Below, one piece after another: positions 8,826 through 17,119 of a stretch of 51,610 nucleotides of DNA; position 1 is the stretch's first letter; each line of letters begins with the position of its first letter. The DNA comes from Sedimentisphaerales bacterium. Lineage in GTDB: Bacteria > Planctomycetota > Phycisphaerae > Sedimentisphaerales > UBA12454. The stretch spans positions 1-51,610 of the forward strand of contig JAFGGI010000063.1 in the NCBI GenBank assembly GCA_016930635.1, given 5' to 3'. The position numbers and the translations under genes are program-made. Under the pieces are notes generated by a model that saw only the letters and a list, made by a program, of their open reading frames with translations, was not told the origin of the DNA and ran no database searches.

Positions 8826-10046
8826 TTACGCTAAGATTTTCTGAGCCTGATTCATTAATGAGCTGATAGGTATTCTGTTGGGGCAGATTTTTTCAGCCCG
8901 GCTGTAATCGAAGCTGTTTACAGGTGCATTTATGTGTTTGCGGACATCAGCAAAAACCTGTCTTGCCAGTGCTTTGTCGCCATATTTTCGATGATACATT
9001 AAGGACCTCATCACATCGCTGACATATGGCATATCGCTGGTTACCTTTGAACAGGCGCCGCAGGCGGAACAATAACCGCTGCAGGTTTGTTTAGCATAGG
9101 TTTTCATAAAATCCAGATCTGCCTGGCTAAGTTCGGTCTTATCGAGAACGGCAGCTACATTAGAAGTTAAAGTCGCGACATTTTTCATTCCCACGCAGGC
9201 AGAGGCAAGGCGGTCATCGGCCAGGGTTACCTTAATTTTGGCCTGACCATCGGTAAAACCTTTCTGCAGAAATCGCTCATAAAGCAAGTTGTCACTACCC
9301 ATATCAGAGCGATGGCCCTGAGTTTTCATAGCGATTATGGCAATACCCCTATTACGGCAGGCGTCGACAGCGGCCATGAATTTTTCATCCTGCATCAGTC
9401 GGTAGTTATAGCTGGTCATAATCGCATCTATCCAGTCGAATTTGGCAGCGGCATTGAGGCATTCGGTCATATTACGATGGGTGGTGAAACCGAAATATTT
9501 GATAAGGCCCTTATCTTTGAGATCGGCTGCCAGTTGGCCCAGAGACTCTGTTAAATGGTCAGGGTCTTTTAGACTGTGTATGCCGTAATACAGGTCAATG
9601 TAATCTGTTTTCATTCTTTCGAGTGAGGTTTTCAGCCTGTCTCTTATTTCTTCGCCATTTTTTGCGCCGCTTGCTTTTGTTACGAGAAAAATGCCTTTTC
9701 GTTTTTCAGGATATTTGCCGAGAAACATCCCTATGCCTATTTCGCTGTTACCGCCGGCGTAGCTATGTGCGGTGTCCCAGTAATTGACGCCCCATTCGAG
9801 AGTCTTATGCAGCATTATCTGATTTTCAACTATGTCGAACATTGCGCCGAAAGAAAGGGCAGGGACCGTTATTTTTGCCCGTCCTAAAAGGCGCCTTGGA
9901 ACCTGGGGGAGTGTTTTCTCCTGGGTGGGTTTGTTCGGGTCGGTAAGGGCGGCTAAGACTTTTTCAGATGCGATCGCTGAGGCAATACCAATGCCGGCAG
10001 CGGTTTTAAGGAAATCTCTTCTGTTTATAGGTTTGTTCTTCATCAT
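8826..10046 (-). CDS. Tat-exported aldo/keto reductase with C-terminal 4Fe-4S motif
   Basis: The protein has 406 residues. The N-terminus has a twin-arginine signal (NRRDFLKTAAG) before the AKR barrel. Catalytic-type residues are seen in WDTAHSYAGGN (Asp and Tyr), the Lys of LVTKASG and the His of GIHSLKDPDH. The C-terminal CSGYCSACGAC plus a later CP pair would bind one [4Fe-4S] cluster, as in iron-sulfur AKRs of anaerobes. Two adjacent ATGs exist; GGAG 5 nt before the first favours 10046. It is the last gene of the DUF6599-DUF362-ferredoxin operon, which suggests electron transfer between the ferredoxin fusion and this enzyme (inference). The substrate is unknown. Confidence 0.9.
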   Translation of the reverse strand: MMKNKPINRRDFLKTAAGIGIASAIASEKVLAALTDPNKPTQEKTLPQVPRRLLGRAKITVPALSFGAMFDIVENQIMLHKTLEWGVNYWDTAHSYAGGNSEIGIGMFLGKYPEKRKGIFLVTKASGAKNGEEIRDRLKTSLERMKTDYIDLYYGIHSLKDPDHLTESLGQLAADLKDKGLIKYFGFTTHRNMTECLNAAAKFDWIDAIMTSYNYRLMQDEKFMAAVDACRNRGIAIIAMKTQGHRSDMGSDNLLYERFLQKGFTDGQAKIKVTLADDRLASACVGMKNVATLTSNVAAVLDKTELSQADLDFMKTYAKQTCSGYCSACGACSKVTSDMPYVSDVMRSLMYHRKYGDKALARQVFADVRKHINAPVNSFDYSRAEKICPNRIPISSLMNQAQKILA

Positions 10047-10116
10047 TTTATCTCCGTATTACTGATGATACAGGAGCGTGATTTTACACGATATAAGTGT
10101 TAAAAGAAAGGATTTT

Positions 10117-11817
10117 TTACTTATTTCTGCTTTGTCCGTAAGGGGTAACTATTACCGCTCCGGATCCGCTGACGGGGCATTCGTGCTGGCAAATACCGCA
10201 TCCTATGCAGCGCAAAGGGTCAACATAGGGGCGCTGAAGCTTTATCTCGATTTTAACACCTGTCGGTTGGTGGGAATTAATACCTGAGGCAAGTTGTATA
10301 GTGTTAGCTGAGTTAGAAATTATTTTTTCGCGAACAGTTTGGCCTTTCATATCCAGCAGGCAATAGTAATCACCTGTTGAAAACCGCTGAGACGGCAGAG
10401 GATCTCTGCTTAAATATATTGTGTTGCCGGTGCAGCTTTCGATATTTAGCGGTTTATCAAAGGCAGATACGAATACTGTTCGGGTGTAAATAGCTTTGGG
10501 GCTGACGGGACAGTTTTCCTCGCAGACGATGCAGGGGATGTTTCTGGCCCAGGGCAGACACCTTGTTTTGTCGAAGCTTGCTGTACCTATTTTGACCGGG
10601 CCTTTGTCCTCGAATTTACCTTTGCCGAGCTTTTCGGCAAGTGTTAATGGTCTTATTGCAGAAGTTGGACAGACAAAGCCGCAGGCTACACAATCGAGCT
10701 GACAGCCGCTTGAGCCGATGCGGTTGTTCATTGTCGGCGTCCAGAGATTTTCAAGGCCTTTTTCGATACCGGCCGGCTGAATGACATTTGTCGGACAAAC
10801 GCGGATACATTGGCCGCACTTGATGCAGCGTTTTGCGAATTCCTCCTCGCTTAATGAGCCGGGTGGGCGAAGGATATTGTCAGAATTGGTCGCCCCAGCG
10901 AGCCTGAAAGCCGGCATTGTAAGCAGGCCCGTAAAGGCTGCTGCTACGAAGCCCCGACGGGACATATCAGGCTCAGCCTGAATGGCATCGGCAGATTTAG
11001 TATTGAAATCGATGGCGTGGTAGCCGCAGTCATCAAGGCAGTTAAAGCATAACAGGCACTCGCTTAGCTTGACGGTTTCAGATGGCTGGCAAGAGCCTTG
11101 GCAGTGTTTGTTGCACATCTTGCAATCAGTACATTTTTCGTTACGGTTTATCCGCAAGAGGGCAAATCTGTTGAGAATCCCGAAAAGCGCACCCAGGGGA
11201 CAGATAAACAGGCAGAAAAACCGGGGAATAAAGAAGTTTAAGATTACAAATATCATAAAGACGGCCAGAATCAGCGGGGCAGTTTGATAAAAACGGTCGA
11301 TAGCGGAAAGGAAATTGACCGAGTTGTCGGCGACTGGCAATAAAAGCAGATTAACAGTGCGGGTGAATAACGGTATCGGGTCGAGCAGACCGGTATAAAT
11401 GGTTTCCATTGACGGCAGGGCAGCGATTACCAGGAAAATAATAAGAATGTAATACTTTATATTCTGAGCTCTTCGATATTTGTGCAGGTCGGCAAGTTCG
11501 CGGGCGGATTTCTTTCTGTGCACAAGATAAGAAATAGCCTGATGTAGTGAACCGAAAGGACATACCCAGCCGCAGAAGAATCTGCCTATTAGGATCGTAA
11601 GGACGATAGTCAAAACAGACCATAATAGCGGGGCGAAGAGCTTGTGTGTTGAAAGGACAGTTGCAATTGCGGTTAAGGGGTCGAGATGCAGGAAGATATT
11701 CACCGGCCAGGAGCGGAGATTATGAAAACTATTACCGAGGGTAGTTACAACGCATAGCCAGATAAACAGCACCAGGAAGAAAATCTGACTTATTTTTCTT
11801 GTTGTTGTGATTTTCAT
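10117..11817 (-). CDS. NapH/NapG-like polyferredoxin fusion
   Basis: The protein has 566 residues from the ATG at 11817, chosen because it follows the upstream stop by 1 nt; an in-frame start at 11838 lies inside the neighbour. The N-half resembles NapH/NosR-type membrane proteins with several helices and the motifs CGWVCPFGSLHQ and CLFICPLGALFG, then CTDCKMCNKHC. At residue about 285 an internal MSRRGFVAAAF looks like a twin-arginine signal, followed by a NapG/MauM-like ferredoxin half (CIKCGQCIRVCP, CVACGFVCP, CIVCEENCP, CIGCGICQHECP). This looks like a fusion of the quinol-oxidising membrane subunit with its periplasmic ferredoxin. The orientation of the second half depends on that internal signal. 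Confidence 0.88.
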   Translation of the reverse strand: MKITTTRKISQIFFLVLFIWLCVVTTLGNSFHNLRSWPVNIFLHLDPLTAIATVLSTHKLFAPLLWSVLTIVLTILIGRFFCGWVCPFGSLHQAISYLVHRKKSARELADLHKYRRAQNIKYYILIIFLVIAALPSMETIYTGLLDPIPLFTRTVNLLLLPVADNSVNFLSAIDRFYQTAPLILAVFMIFVILNFFIPRFFCLFICPLGALFGILNRFALLRINRNEKCTDCKMCNKHCQGSCQPSETVKLSECLLCFNCLDDCGYHAIDFNTKSADAIQAEPDMSRRGFVAAAFTGLLTMPAFRLAGATNSDNILRPPGSLSEEEFAKRCIKCGQCIRVCPTNVIQPAGIEKGLENLWTPTMNNRIGSSGCQLDCVACGFVCPTSAIRPLTLAEKLGKGKFEDKGPVKIGTASFDKTRCLPWARNIPCIVCEENCPVSPKAIYTRTVFVSAFDKPLNIESCTGNTIYLSRDPLPSQRFSTGDYYCLLDMKGQTVREKIISNSANTIQLASGINSHQPTGVKIEIKLQRPYVDPLRCIGCGICQHECPVSGSGAVIVTPYGQSRNK

Positions 11818-11818
11818 A

Positions 11819-12811
11819 TCAGCTTTCGACCTTTGCAAAAATCGGATTTAATGATTGATAATCAGTTGTGCCGATACCCTGGCTGGCGGTTTTTAACAGA
11901 TAGGGCAGTGAGGCAGGAGACATTTCAAGTAAAGTGGCTCCGAAACTGTCGACAGCAAGCTGGTCACAGCCCGCGATCATAAGATTGGTTTGTTTTAGGT
12001 CCGCCGCCGAGCCGCCTGTAGGGCCGTTGGAGATCATTATCTGGGTGGCATCGAGTATAACGAGTGTTGGTTTCATCATTGTTGCCAGTTCTGTAATGAT
12101 TGTGTTTATATTAGTATGGAAGATGCTTCTTGTTCCGCCGAGCAGGCCGTACCAGTTTTTCATTGTCATAGATGCGCCGCTTCGGTGGTGGTCTTTGACG
12201 ACAGCGATACCTATAACTTTGTCAGCTTTTTCGAGCGGTTCATAGAGAACAGGCCAATTGTTAATCAGCTTTGCACCTTTTAATGTTATTGGCTTAAAGA
12301 AATTATCCTTTGGAAAGATAATTTCTGCGTTACTTTGTTTTGCTGCCTGGGCTATTCCGCTCAGTTCGAAACAACTGGCAGGATTGTTAATAGGATTATC
12401 TGTTACGAGGACTTTTTTCGCACCGGCCTGGCAGCAGAGCTTTGCAACTTGAAAGATAATGTCTGGATGACTTGTTGAGCAGATACGGGCGGGACGGGCA
12501 AAGGCGACATTAGGTTTAAGCAGTACGGTTTCGCCTGGTTTTACGAATCGTCCTATACCGCCGAGCAGGTCAATGGCTTTTTGCACGGTTTTTTCTCTCG
12601 CCTGGCCTGAGACTATACTCATTGTCTGACCTTTGACGGACGGGACGGAATAGTCTTTTAAGCCGGTCAGAACTTTTTGACGGGATATCATATTTTGGAC
12701 ATCTGACTCATAAAGCAATTTTGCCCCGGCAGCAGCAACAGCAACAGAAATGCCGGCTTTGGCAGACCGGGCCAGAAATTGTCTTCTCGAGATTTTATCG
12801 TTATCCGTCAT
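11819..12811 (-). CDS. DUF362 family protein with Tat signal
   Basis: The protein has 330 residues. The N-terminal SRRQFLARSAKAG is a canonical Tat motif. The body matches DUF362: ALLKPN-type segment (VLLKPNVAFARP), then VTDNP, a GIAVVKDHHRSGASMTMKNWYGL region and LVILDATQIM. DUF362 proteins often accompany ferredoxins, sometimes with Fe-S domains of their own; this one has no ferredoxin cysteines. The stop is 1 nt before the start of the ferredoxin fusion, and its start is 2 nt after the DUF6599 stop, so these genes are tightly coupled. The function is unknown; an electron-transfer or redox accessory role is inferred from the neighbours. Confidence 0.88.
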   Translation of the reverse strand: MTDNDKISRRQFLARSAKAGISVAVAAAGAKLLYESDVQNMISRQKVLTGLKDYSVPSVKGQTMSIVSGQAREKTVQKAIDLLGGIGRFVKPGETVLLKPNVAFARPARICSTSHPDIIFQVAKLCCQAGAKKVLVTDNPINNPASCFELSGIAQAAKQSNAEIIFPKDNFFKPITLKGAKLINNWPVLYEPLEKADKVIGIAVVKDHHRSGASMTMKNWYGLLGGTRSIFHTNINTIITELATMMKPTLVILDATQIMISNGPTGGSAADLKQTNLMIAGCDQLAVDSFGATLLEMSPASLPYLLKTASQGIGTTDYQSLNPIFAKVES

Positions 12812-12813
12812 AT

Positions 12814-13779
12814 TTATTTAGCGAGATTTCCTGTTAGATTGTTTGCAATTTGCTCTAAATCCTTCATATTTACCGAGCCCCTGACGCCTGCGAAGTAACT
12901 GCCTGTGATGAAGAATATTTCTGTTGTGCCGAAAAGCTCGACCGCCTGGCAGTTGGGAAGCTTAATATTATGGTCCAGTGGATTTGCACCGTTATCTGTG
13001 AGAAATTGGTAATATTTTTTGAAGGTTTCGGCAGGGTCGGTCCTGGTCAAATATGCCGTGATACTGCTGTCGTTAATTTCATATTTGGCAGAAAATATAT
13101 TTTTAAGTTCGCTGCAGCTAAAGGCATCGGTCTTGATGAATTTAAAGGAATCGTCGACGAGATTGTCAACCGGGAACAGAGCAATAGTAGGTATTGCAAC
13201 TGTGCCGGCTGAAGAATTAGATGATAACTGTTTAGCTGCATTTTTTGCCGAGGTCAGGAGTTTGTCATCTTCAGAGGAAAGGAAAATCTCAATATAATAT
13301 TTACCTGCGGCGAAATAAATGGAATCGGTTGTAAAATAACCGAATTGTGCCCAGCCGAGCGTAACGGAGTCTTCTCTTTTCTGCAGGCTGTAAACGGCAA
13401 AGGCATTTTCAGCTTGACCCATATCATAAAGGTAAACCTCTGCCCAATTGTTCTCCACGGATTTATCAATAAACCGGCGGCACTGAAGAGACGCAAAGTC
13501 GTTGTTAAGGTATAAGTCAGCTTTTCCGTTGATCTTTTCATATAGATTGTCTGGATTATAGTACTCAACGGGACCTGGTGAAGTAAAATCACTGTTGAAC
13601 AGATCGCTGGTAAGTAAAGCAGAATCAGGAATATCATTAACAGTGTCGAGCGGAAGTAGTTCTGGTTTTTGGTAGTTTTTCTGCTTTATAAATACGGCGA
13701 TAGCAATGAAAATGAGCAGAGATATTATTAGATAGCTGATAATTGTTTGTGTTCGACTGTGATTGAGTGGTTTCGGCAT
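12814..13779 (-). CDS. DUF6599-like membrane-anchored protein
   Basis: The protein has 321 residues. One N-terminal helix (about 12-27) anchors it; the rest is predicted periplasmic. The segment YNPDNLYEKINGKADLYL followed by FASLQCRRF and an AENAFAVYSLQKRED stretch is characteristic of the family I recall as DUF6599, found beside DUF362 and NapH-like ferredoxins in uncultured anaerobes. No catalytic residues can be assigned. First gene of the operon, preceded by a strong promoter at 13815-13843. It could be a docking or assembly partner of the exported redox proteins (inference). Confidence 0.7.
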   Translation of the reverse strand: MPKPLNHSRTQTIISYLIISLLIFIAIAVFIKQKNYQKPELLPLDTVNDIPDSALLTSDLFNSDFTSPGPVEYYNPDNLYEKINGKADLYLNNDFASLQCRRFIDKSVENNWAEVYLYDMGQAENAFAVYSLQKREDSVTLGWAQFGYFTTDSIYFAAGKYYIEIFLSSEDDKLLTSAKNAAKQLSSNSSAGTVAIPTIALFPVDNLVDDSFKFIKTDAFSCSELKNIFSAKYEINDSSITAYLTRTDPAETFKKYYQFLTDNGANPLDHNIKLPNCQAVELFGTTEIFFITGSYFAGVRGSVNMKDLEQIANNLTGNLAK

Positions 13780-13814
13780 CCGTTTTTACCCGCTTGCAAC
13801 CTTTATCACGGCGT

Positions 13815-13843
13815 ATTATACTATCAGGAGTTTAAAGCGTCAA
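13815..13843 (-). promoter_or_regulatory. Sigma70-type promoter for the DUF6599/DUF362/ferredoxin/AKR operon
   Basis: On the minus strand TTGACG (13843-13838) is separated by 17 bp from a perfect TATAAT (13820-13815). Transcription would start near 13808, giving a leader of about 30 nt before the ATG at 13779. Confidence 0.75.
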
Positions 13844-13885
13844 ATTATATTGATTTTTTATATGGTCTGCGGCTAAGGCAGCAGG

Positions 13886-13891
13886 TATAAT
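13886..13891 (+). promoter_or_regulatory. Probable -10 box of tatA promoter
   Basis: A perfect TATAAT lies 31 bp upstream of the tatA ATG on the plus strand. No good -35 is seen at 16-18 bp. It is divergent from the operon promoter on the other strand, about 45 bp away, so shared control is possible. Confidence 0.5.
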
Positions 13892-13922
13892 AGATAATCG
13901 ACAGTAGAAAACGGAGTTTGAT

Positions 13923-14132
13923 ATGGTAGATATTGCTCAAAACATACTGGCGTGGAGTATAGGTTGGCCTGAGATACTTGTAGTGCTGATTGTTGCATTG
14001 CTTTTCTTCGGCAAGAGGCTGCCGGAAGTTGCCCGTTCATTAGGCAAAAGTCTTACCGAATTTAAGAAGGGAATGAAGGAGACTGAAGACGAAATAAAAA
14101 AGAAAACAGCTGATGACGACCAGGATGCTTAA
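13923..14132 (+). CDS. tatA: Sec-independent translocase subunit TatA
   Basis: The protein has 69 residues: a single N-terminal helix GWPEILVVLIVALLFFGKRL with the FG hinge, followed by the amphipathic helix PEVARSLGKSLTEFKKG and an acidic/lysine tail, which is the TatA/E pattern. It forms the pore-forming multimer of the twin-arginine pathway in the cytoplasmic membrane. GGAG lies 7 nt before the ATG. It ends tail-to-tail with tatC, sharing 4 bp. It is next to an operon of Tat-type substrates, which suggests a dedicated or at least co-located export function. Confidence 0.95.
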   Translation: MVDIAQNILAWSIGWPEILVVLIVALLFFGKRLPEVARSLGKSLTEFKKGMKETEDEIKKKTADDDQDA

Positions 14133-14890
14133 GCATTTCTGTGGTTTTTGGTTTTTGACACACAAAAGATAACAGCCAGTTCATACAGCACATAAATCGG
14201 TACAGCAAGAGCAATCTGGCTTATCACATCAGGAGGGGTGGCAAAGGCGGCAGCAATAAGTATTCCAAGCACCACAAATTTTCTACCATTTTTCAGGCTT
14301 TCAAGCGGGAGGATCCCTATCCTGTTTGCTGCGACAATAGCAAGAGGCATTTGAAACGACAGGGCGAAAACCAGCGTCATTGAGAACATAAAATTAATAT
14401 AGCTTTGAAGTGTTACCTGGGTTTTTAAAAAGTCTATGCCTGTATCGAAATTGACAAAGAAGCTTATAACGATCGGGGCAATGACAAAGAGGTAAAAAGC
14501 GGCTCCTGCAATAAAAAGCGTAGTACACAATGGGGTTATAATATAGACGATTTTTTTTTCGCTTGCGTAAAGGCCTGCCGAGATAAATTTCCATAATTGG
14601 TAAAAAACCCAGGGTGAGGAAAATATCAAGCCGAAAAACAGGGCGGTTTTGAGATATACGAGGAATTTTTCGGGAAGGGTAATAGCTAACAGGCCGGCGT
14701 CAATGTCGGATTGCTGGATGGCATGGTAATATGGCTTGGCCAGCAAAGACAGGAAAAATCGTGAGAAAAACAGGCACAAGATCAGGCCTGCACCGATACC
14801 CAGCAGTGAGAGTATGACCCTTATGCGAAGCTCTTCGAGATGGTCGCCAAAAGACATTTCTGTGGAATTTTGCTCTTTTGTTTGTGCCAT
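14129..14890 (-). CDS. tatC: Sec-independent translocase subunit TatC
   Basis: The protein has 253 residues, with six predicted helices and typical motifs: the N-terminal HLEELRIRVI segment, PWVFYQLWKFISAGLY, and near the C-terminus ATPPDVISQIALAVPIYVLYELAV. TatC recognises the twin-arginine signal. It is convergent with tatA, unlike the usual tatA-tatC co-directional operon, so the two subunits use separate promoters. No tatB is visible in the window; a two-component TatA/TatC system, as in many Gram-positive bacteria and archaea, would work. Confidence 0.96.
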   Translation of the reverse strand: MAQTKEQNSTEMSFGDHLEELRIRVILSLLGIGAGLILCLFFSRFFLSLLAKPYYHAIQQSDIDAGLLAITLPEKFLVYLKTALFFGLIFSSPWVFYQLWKFISAGLYASEKKIVYIITPLCTTLFIAGAAFYLFVIAPIVISFFVNFDTGIDFLKTQVTLQSYINFMFSMTLVFALSFQMPLAIVAANRIGILPLESLKNGRKFVVLGILIAAAFATPPDVISQIALAVPIYVLYELAVIFCVSKTKNHRNA

Positions 14891-15016
14891 ATGCCGCTAT
14901 TTACATAATACAAATATCATACCATTGCTCTGCTTATATTGTAAAGGATGGTTTATATTTGATTTTAAAGGTCTTTTAGGTTAAAATAAGCCTGTTCTGT
15001 TTTGAAAGGACGTCTT

Positions 15017-16159
15017 ATGACACAAGAGTATCCCGTGGATGCGAAGATATATAAGACTGCTGAATCCGGCAGTTGGAGCATATCGGACATGCTTTCATAT
15101 TTCAGAAGACATGGGGTTATGAGGGTTTCCGACCTGCATATAAAAGTTGGGGTCCAGCCGGCATTTCGTGTTGATGGCGATTTAATGAAACTCAGAGGTG
15201 AAATTGTAACCAAAGCGGTAGCCAAAGGACTTATTTATCCGCTTCTCGGCGAGCATCATATCGCCCAGTTCGAAGCCAATAGTAACGTTGACTGTTCTTA
15301 TCAGTTTGGGGACATACAGTTCAGGATAAATGTATTTGTTGATAACGATGGAATGGTTGCTGCTATCAGGGCATTAGGAGCGGAACTGCCGAAACTTGAT
15401 CAAGTCGGTTTCCCGAACGATATCTATGAGGATATTGTTAAGATACAAAACGGACTTGTGCTGGTTACCGGTATCACCGGAGCGGGCAAGTCAACCACGA
15501 TAGCGTCATTTATTGACAGAATAAGCGAGGTACGGCCCTGCAGGATAATCTCGGTAGAGGATCCGATCGAATATCTGTTGAAGCAGAAAAATGCCTTTGT
15601 CTCACAGCGTGAGGTCGGCAGAGATGTACCTTCATTTTCGACAGGCTTAAAAGCTATGCTGCGTGAGGACCCGGATGTGATCTTTGTCGGAGAGATGAGA
15701 GATGCGGAAACAATATCGATGACGCTGATGGCTGCCGAGACAGGCCATTTGGTTTTTTCCACACTGCACACCCGTGATGTTACAAGTACTATTACACGAG
15801 TTCTTGATTATTTCCCCGCTGAAAGGCAGGATGAGGTTAGGAATCAGCTTTCACTGGGCCTTGCATATGTGATTAGTCAGAAACTCGTGCCCCGAAAAGA
15901 CGGTTTAGGCAGATTGATTGCCATGGAAATACTGAATAACGATTATGCCATTGCGAACCTCATCAGGTCGGGGAAAATCGAGCAGCTTTATTCGCATCTT
16001 CAGACAAAGACTAGAAATAAGCCCAATGAGAAGATGATTACATTCGAGCAGCACCTTGCCAAACTGGTCAAAGCTGGTCAGGTTGAATTGCTCGAGGCTA
16101 AAAAATGGGCTAATGACCAGCAATGCTTCATGGATGCAATGAGCAGCCTGGTAGTATGA
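15017..16159 (+). CDS. pilT: PilT/PilU-type twitching motility ATPase
   Basis: The protein has 380 residues from the ATG at 15017, chosen because AAAGGA lies 6 nt upstream; a TTG at 15002 is in frame but lies before this site. It contains the PilT N-domain (SDLHIKVGVQPAFRVDG), Walker A GITGAGKSTT, the Walker B/Asp box around EDPDVIFVGEMRD, and the His box TGHLVFSTLHT. It should be a hexameric ATPase driving type IV pilus retraction at the inner membrane. No other pilus gene is nearby. PilT versus PilU cannot be decided from sequence alone; the C-terminus is longer than in short PilT proteins. Confidence 0.92.
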   Translation: MTQEYPVDAKIYKTAESGSWSISDMLSYFRRHGVMRVSDLHIKVGVQPAFRVDGDLMKLRGEIVTKAVAKGLIYPLLGEHHIAQFEANSNVDCSYQFGDIQFRINVFVDNDGMVAAIRALGAELPKLDQVGFPNDIYEDIVKIQNGLVLVTGITGAGKSTTIASFIDRISEVRPCRIISVEDPIEYLLKQKNAFVSQREVGRDVPSFSTGLKAMLREDPDVIFVGEMRDAETISMTLMAAETGHLVFSTLHTRDVTSTITRVLDYFPAERQDEVRNQLSLGLAYVISQKLVPRKDGLGRLIAMEILNNDYAIANLIRSGKIEQLYSHLQTKTRNKPNEKMITFEQHLAKLVKAGQVELLEAKKWANDQQCFMDAMSSLVV

Positions 16160-16187
16160 GTAAACACAGTTTTTTTGCGTCTATTTT

Positions 16188-16218
16188 GCCTGTTTTATCA
16201 GCCGGCAAAAAAACAGGC
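16188..16218 (+). terminator. Possible weak terminator after pilT
   Basis: GCCTGTTTT (16188-16196) pairs with AAAACAGGC (16210-16218); the loop is 13 nt and the following TTAACTT is a poor U-tract. It separates pilT from the MBL operon promoter. Confidence 0.4.
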
Positions 16219-16226
16219 TTAACTTC

Positions 16227-16255
16227 TTGCAATAAATACACTTCTGCTATATAAC
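16227..16255 (+). promoter_or_regulatory. Promoter of the MBL/radical SAM/RACo operon
   Basis: TTGCAA (16227-16232), 17-bp spacer, TATAAC (16250-16255). The expected start near 16262 leaves about 9 nt before the ATG at 16271, with only a weak GGA, so translation would start on a nearly leaderless mRNA. Confidence 0.55.
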
Positions 16256-16270
16256 TTTACCTAACGGACA

Positions 16271-17119
16271 ATGACACAAAAAGTAAAAATAACAACACTT
16301 GTGGAAGATACTGCACAGGGCAACGGGCTGACATCAGAGCACGGTATCAGCTTCTGGATTGAATACGGCAGTAGAAAACTGCTTTTCGATACCGGACAAA
16401 GCAGTATTATCATCAGAAATGCTCAGATACTCGGTATAGATCTGTCGCAGACGGAAGCTGTTGTTATCAGTCACGGGCATTATGACCATACCGGCGGGCT
16501 TGAAGCGGTGCTGAGCATTGCCAAAAAGGCAAAGATATATATACATCCTAATGCACTCGACAGGAAATACAGCTACCATGGCGGGTCAAGCAGATTTGTT
16601 GGTATTGCAGGCGGAGTAAAAAGTATTATAGAATCTCATGTCCAGACAAATGCTGTAGTATGGACCAAAGAGCCGACGGAGATTTTCGATGGCTTATTTG
16701 TTACCGGACAAGTGCCGAAAACCAATGATTTTGAGATTGATGAGGATGAGTTTTTTCTTGATGAATATGCTCAGAAATCGGATGAGCTGCCGGATGACCA
16801 GTCGTTGTTTTTCAGGGCCAAAGGCGGACTTGTGGTGGTGCTCGGTTGTGCTCACGCAGGGGTGATTAATATTCTTAATTATATTACGAAAATTTCAGGC
16901 ATCAGCGAAGTATATGCTGTGATGGGCGGAATGCATCTTGTCGGAGCCAGTAAAGAAAAAATGGCTAAAGTTATGGACAACCTGGAAAAATTCGGCCTGC
17001 AGAAAATAGGACCGGGGCATTGTACAGGCAGCGAAGCGGCTCTTGAATTAAGAAAAGTGTATCCGAGGCGGTGTTTTATGTGTTCGGTGGGAACAGAATT
17101 TGAATGTGAGGTGCCATGA
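16271..17119 (+). CDS. MBL-fold metallohydrolase
   Basis: The protein has 282 residues. It has the metal-binding HGHYDHTGG motif, FDTGQSS, and later GCAHAG and GPGHCTG histidine motifs. This set matches the MBL subfamily annotated as dihydropterin-ribofuranosyl-aminobenzene phosphate synthase-like (the methanopterin-related enzyme group), which also occurs in organisms without methanopterin; I would not assign that reaction here. The stop overlaps the next gene by 4 bp (ATGA), so it is translationally coupled to the radical SAM protein. There is no clear Shine-Dalgarno sequence and the promoter sits just upstream. Confidence 0.88.
   Translation: MTQKVKITTLVEDTAQGNGLTSEHGISFWIEYGSRKLLFDTGQSSIIIRNAQILGIDLSQTEAVVISHGHYDHTGGLEAVLSIAKKAKIYIHPNALDRKYSYHGGSSRFVGIAGGVKSIIESHVQTNAVVWTKEPTEIFDGLFVTGQVPKTNDFEIDEDEFFLDEYAQKSDELPDDQSLFFRAKGGLVVVLGCAHAGVINILNYITKISGISEVYAVMGGMHLVGASKEKMAKVMDNLEKFGLQKIGPGHCTGSEAALELRKVYPRRCFMCSVGTEFECEVP

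Noticed and set aside
10046-10116. Separate transcription unit start between the ferredoxin fusion and aldo/keto reductase
   Set aside because: The 70-bp gap shows no good promoter or terminator, so I treat the genes as one operon.
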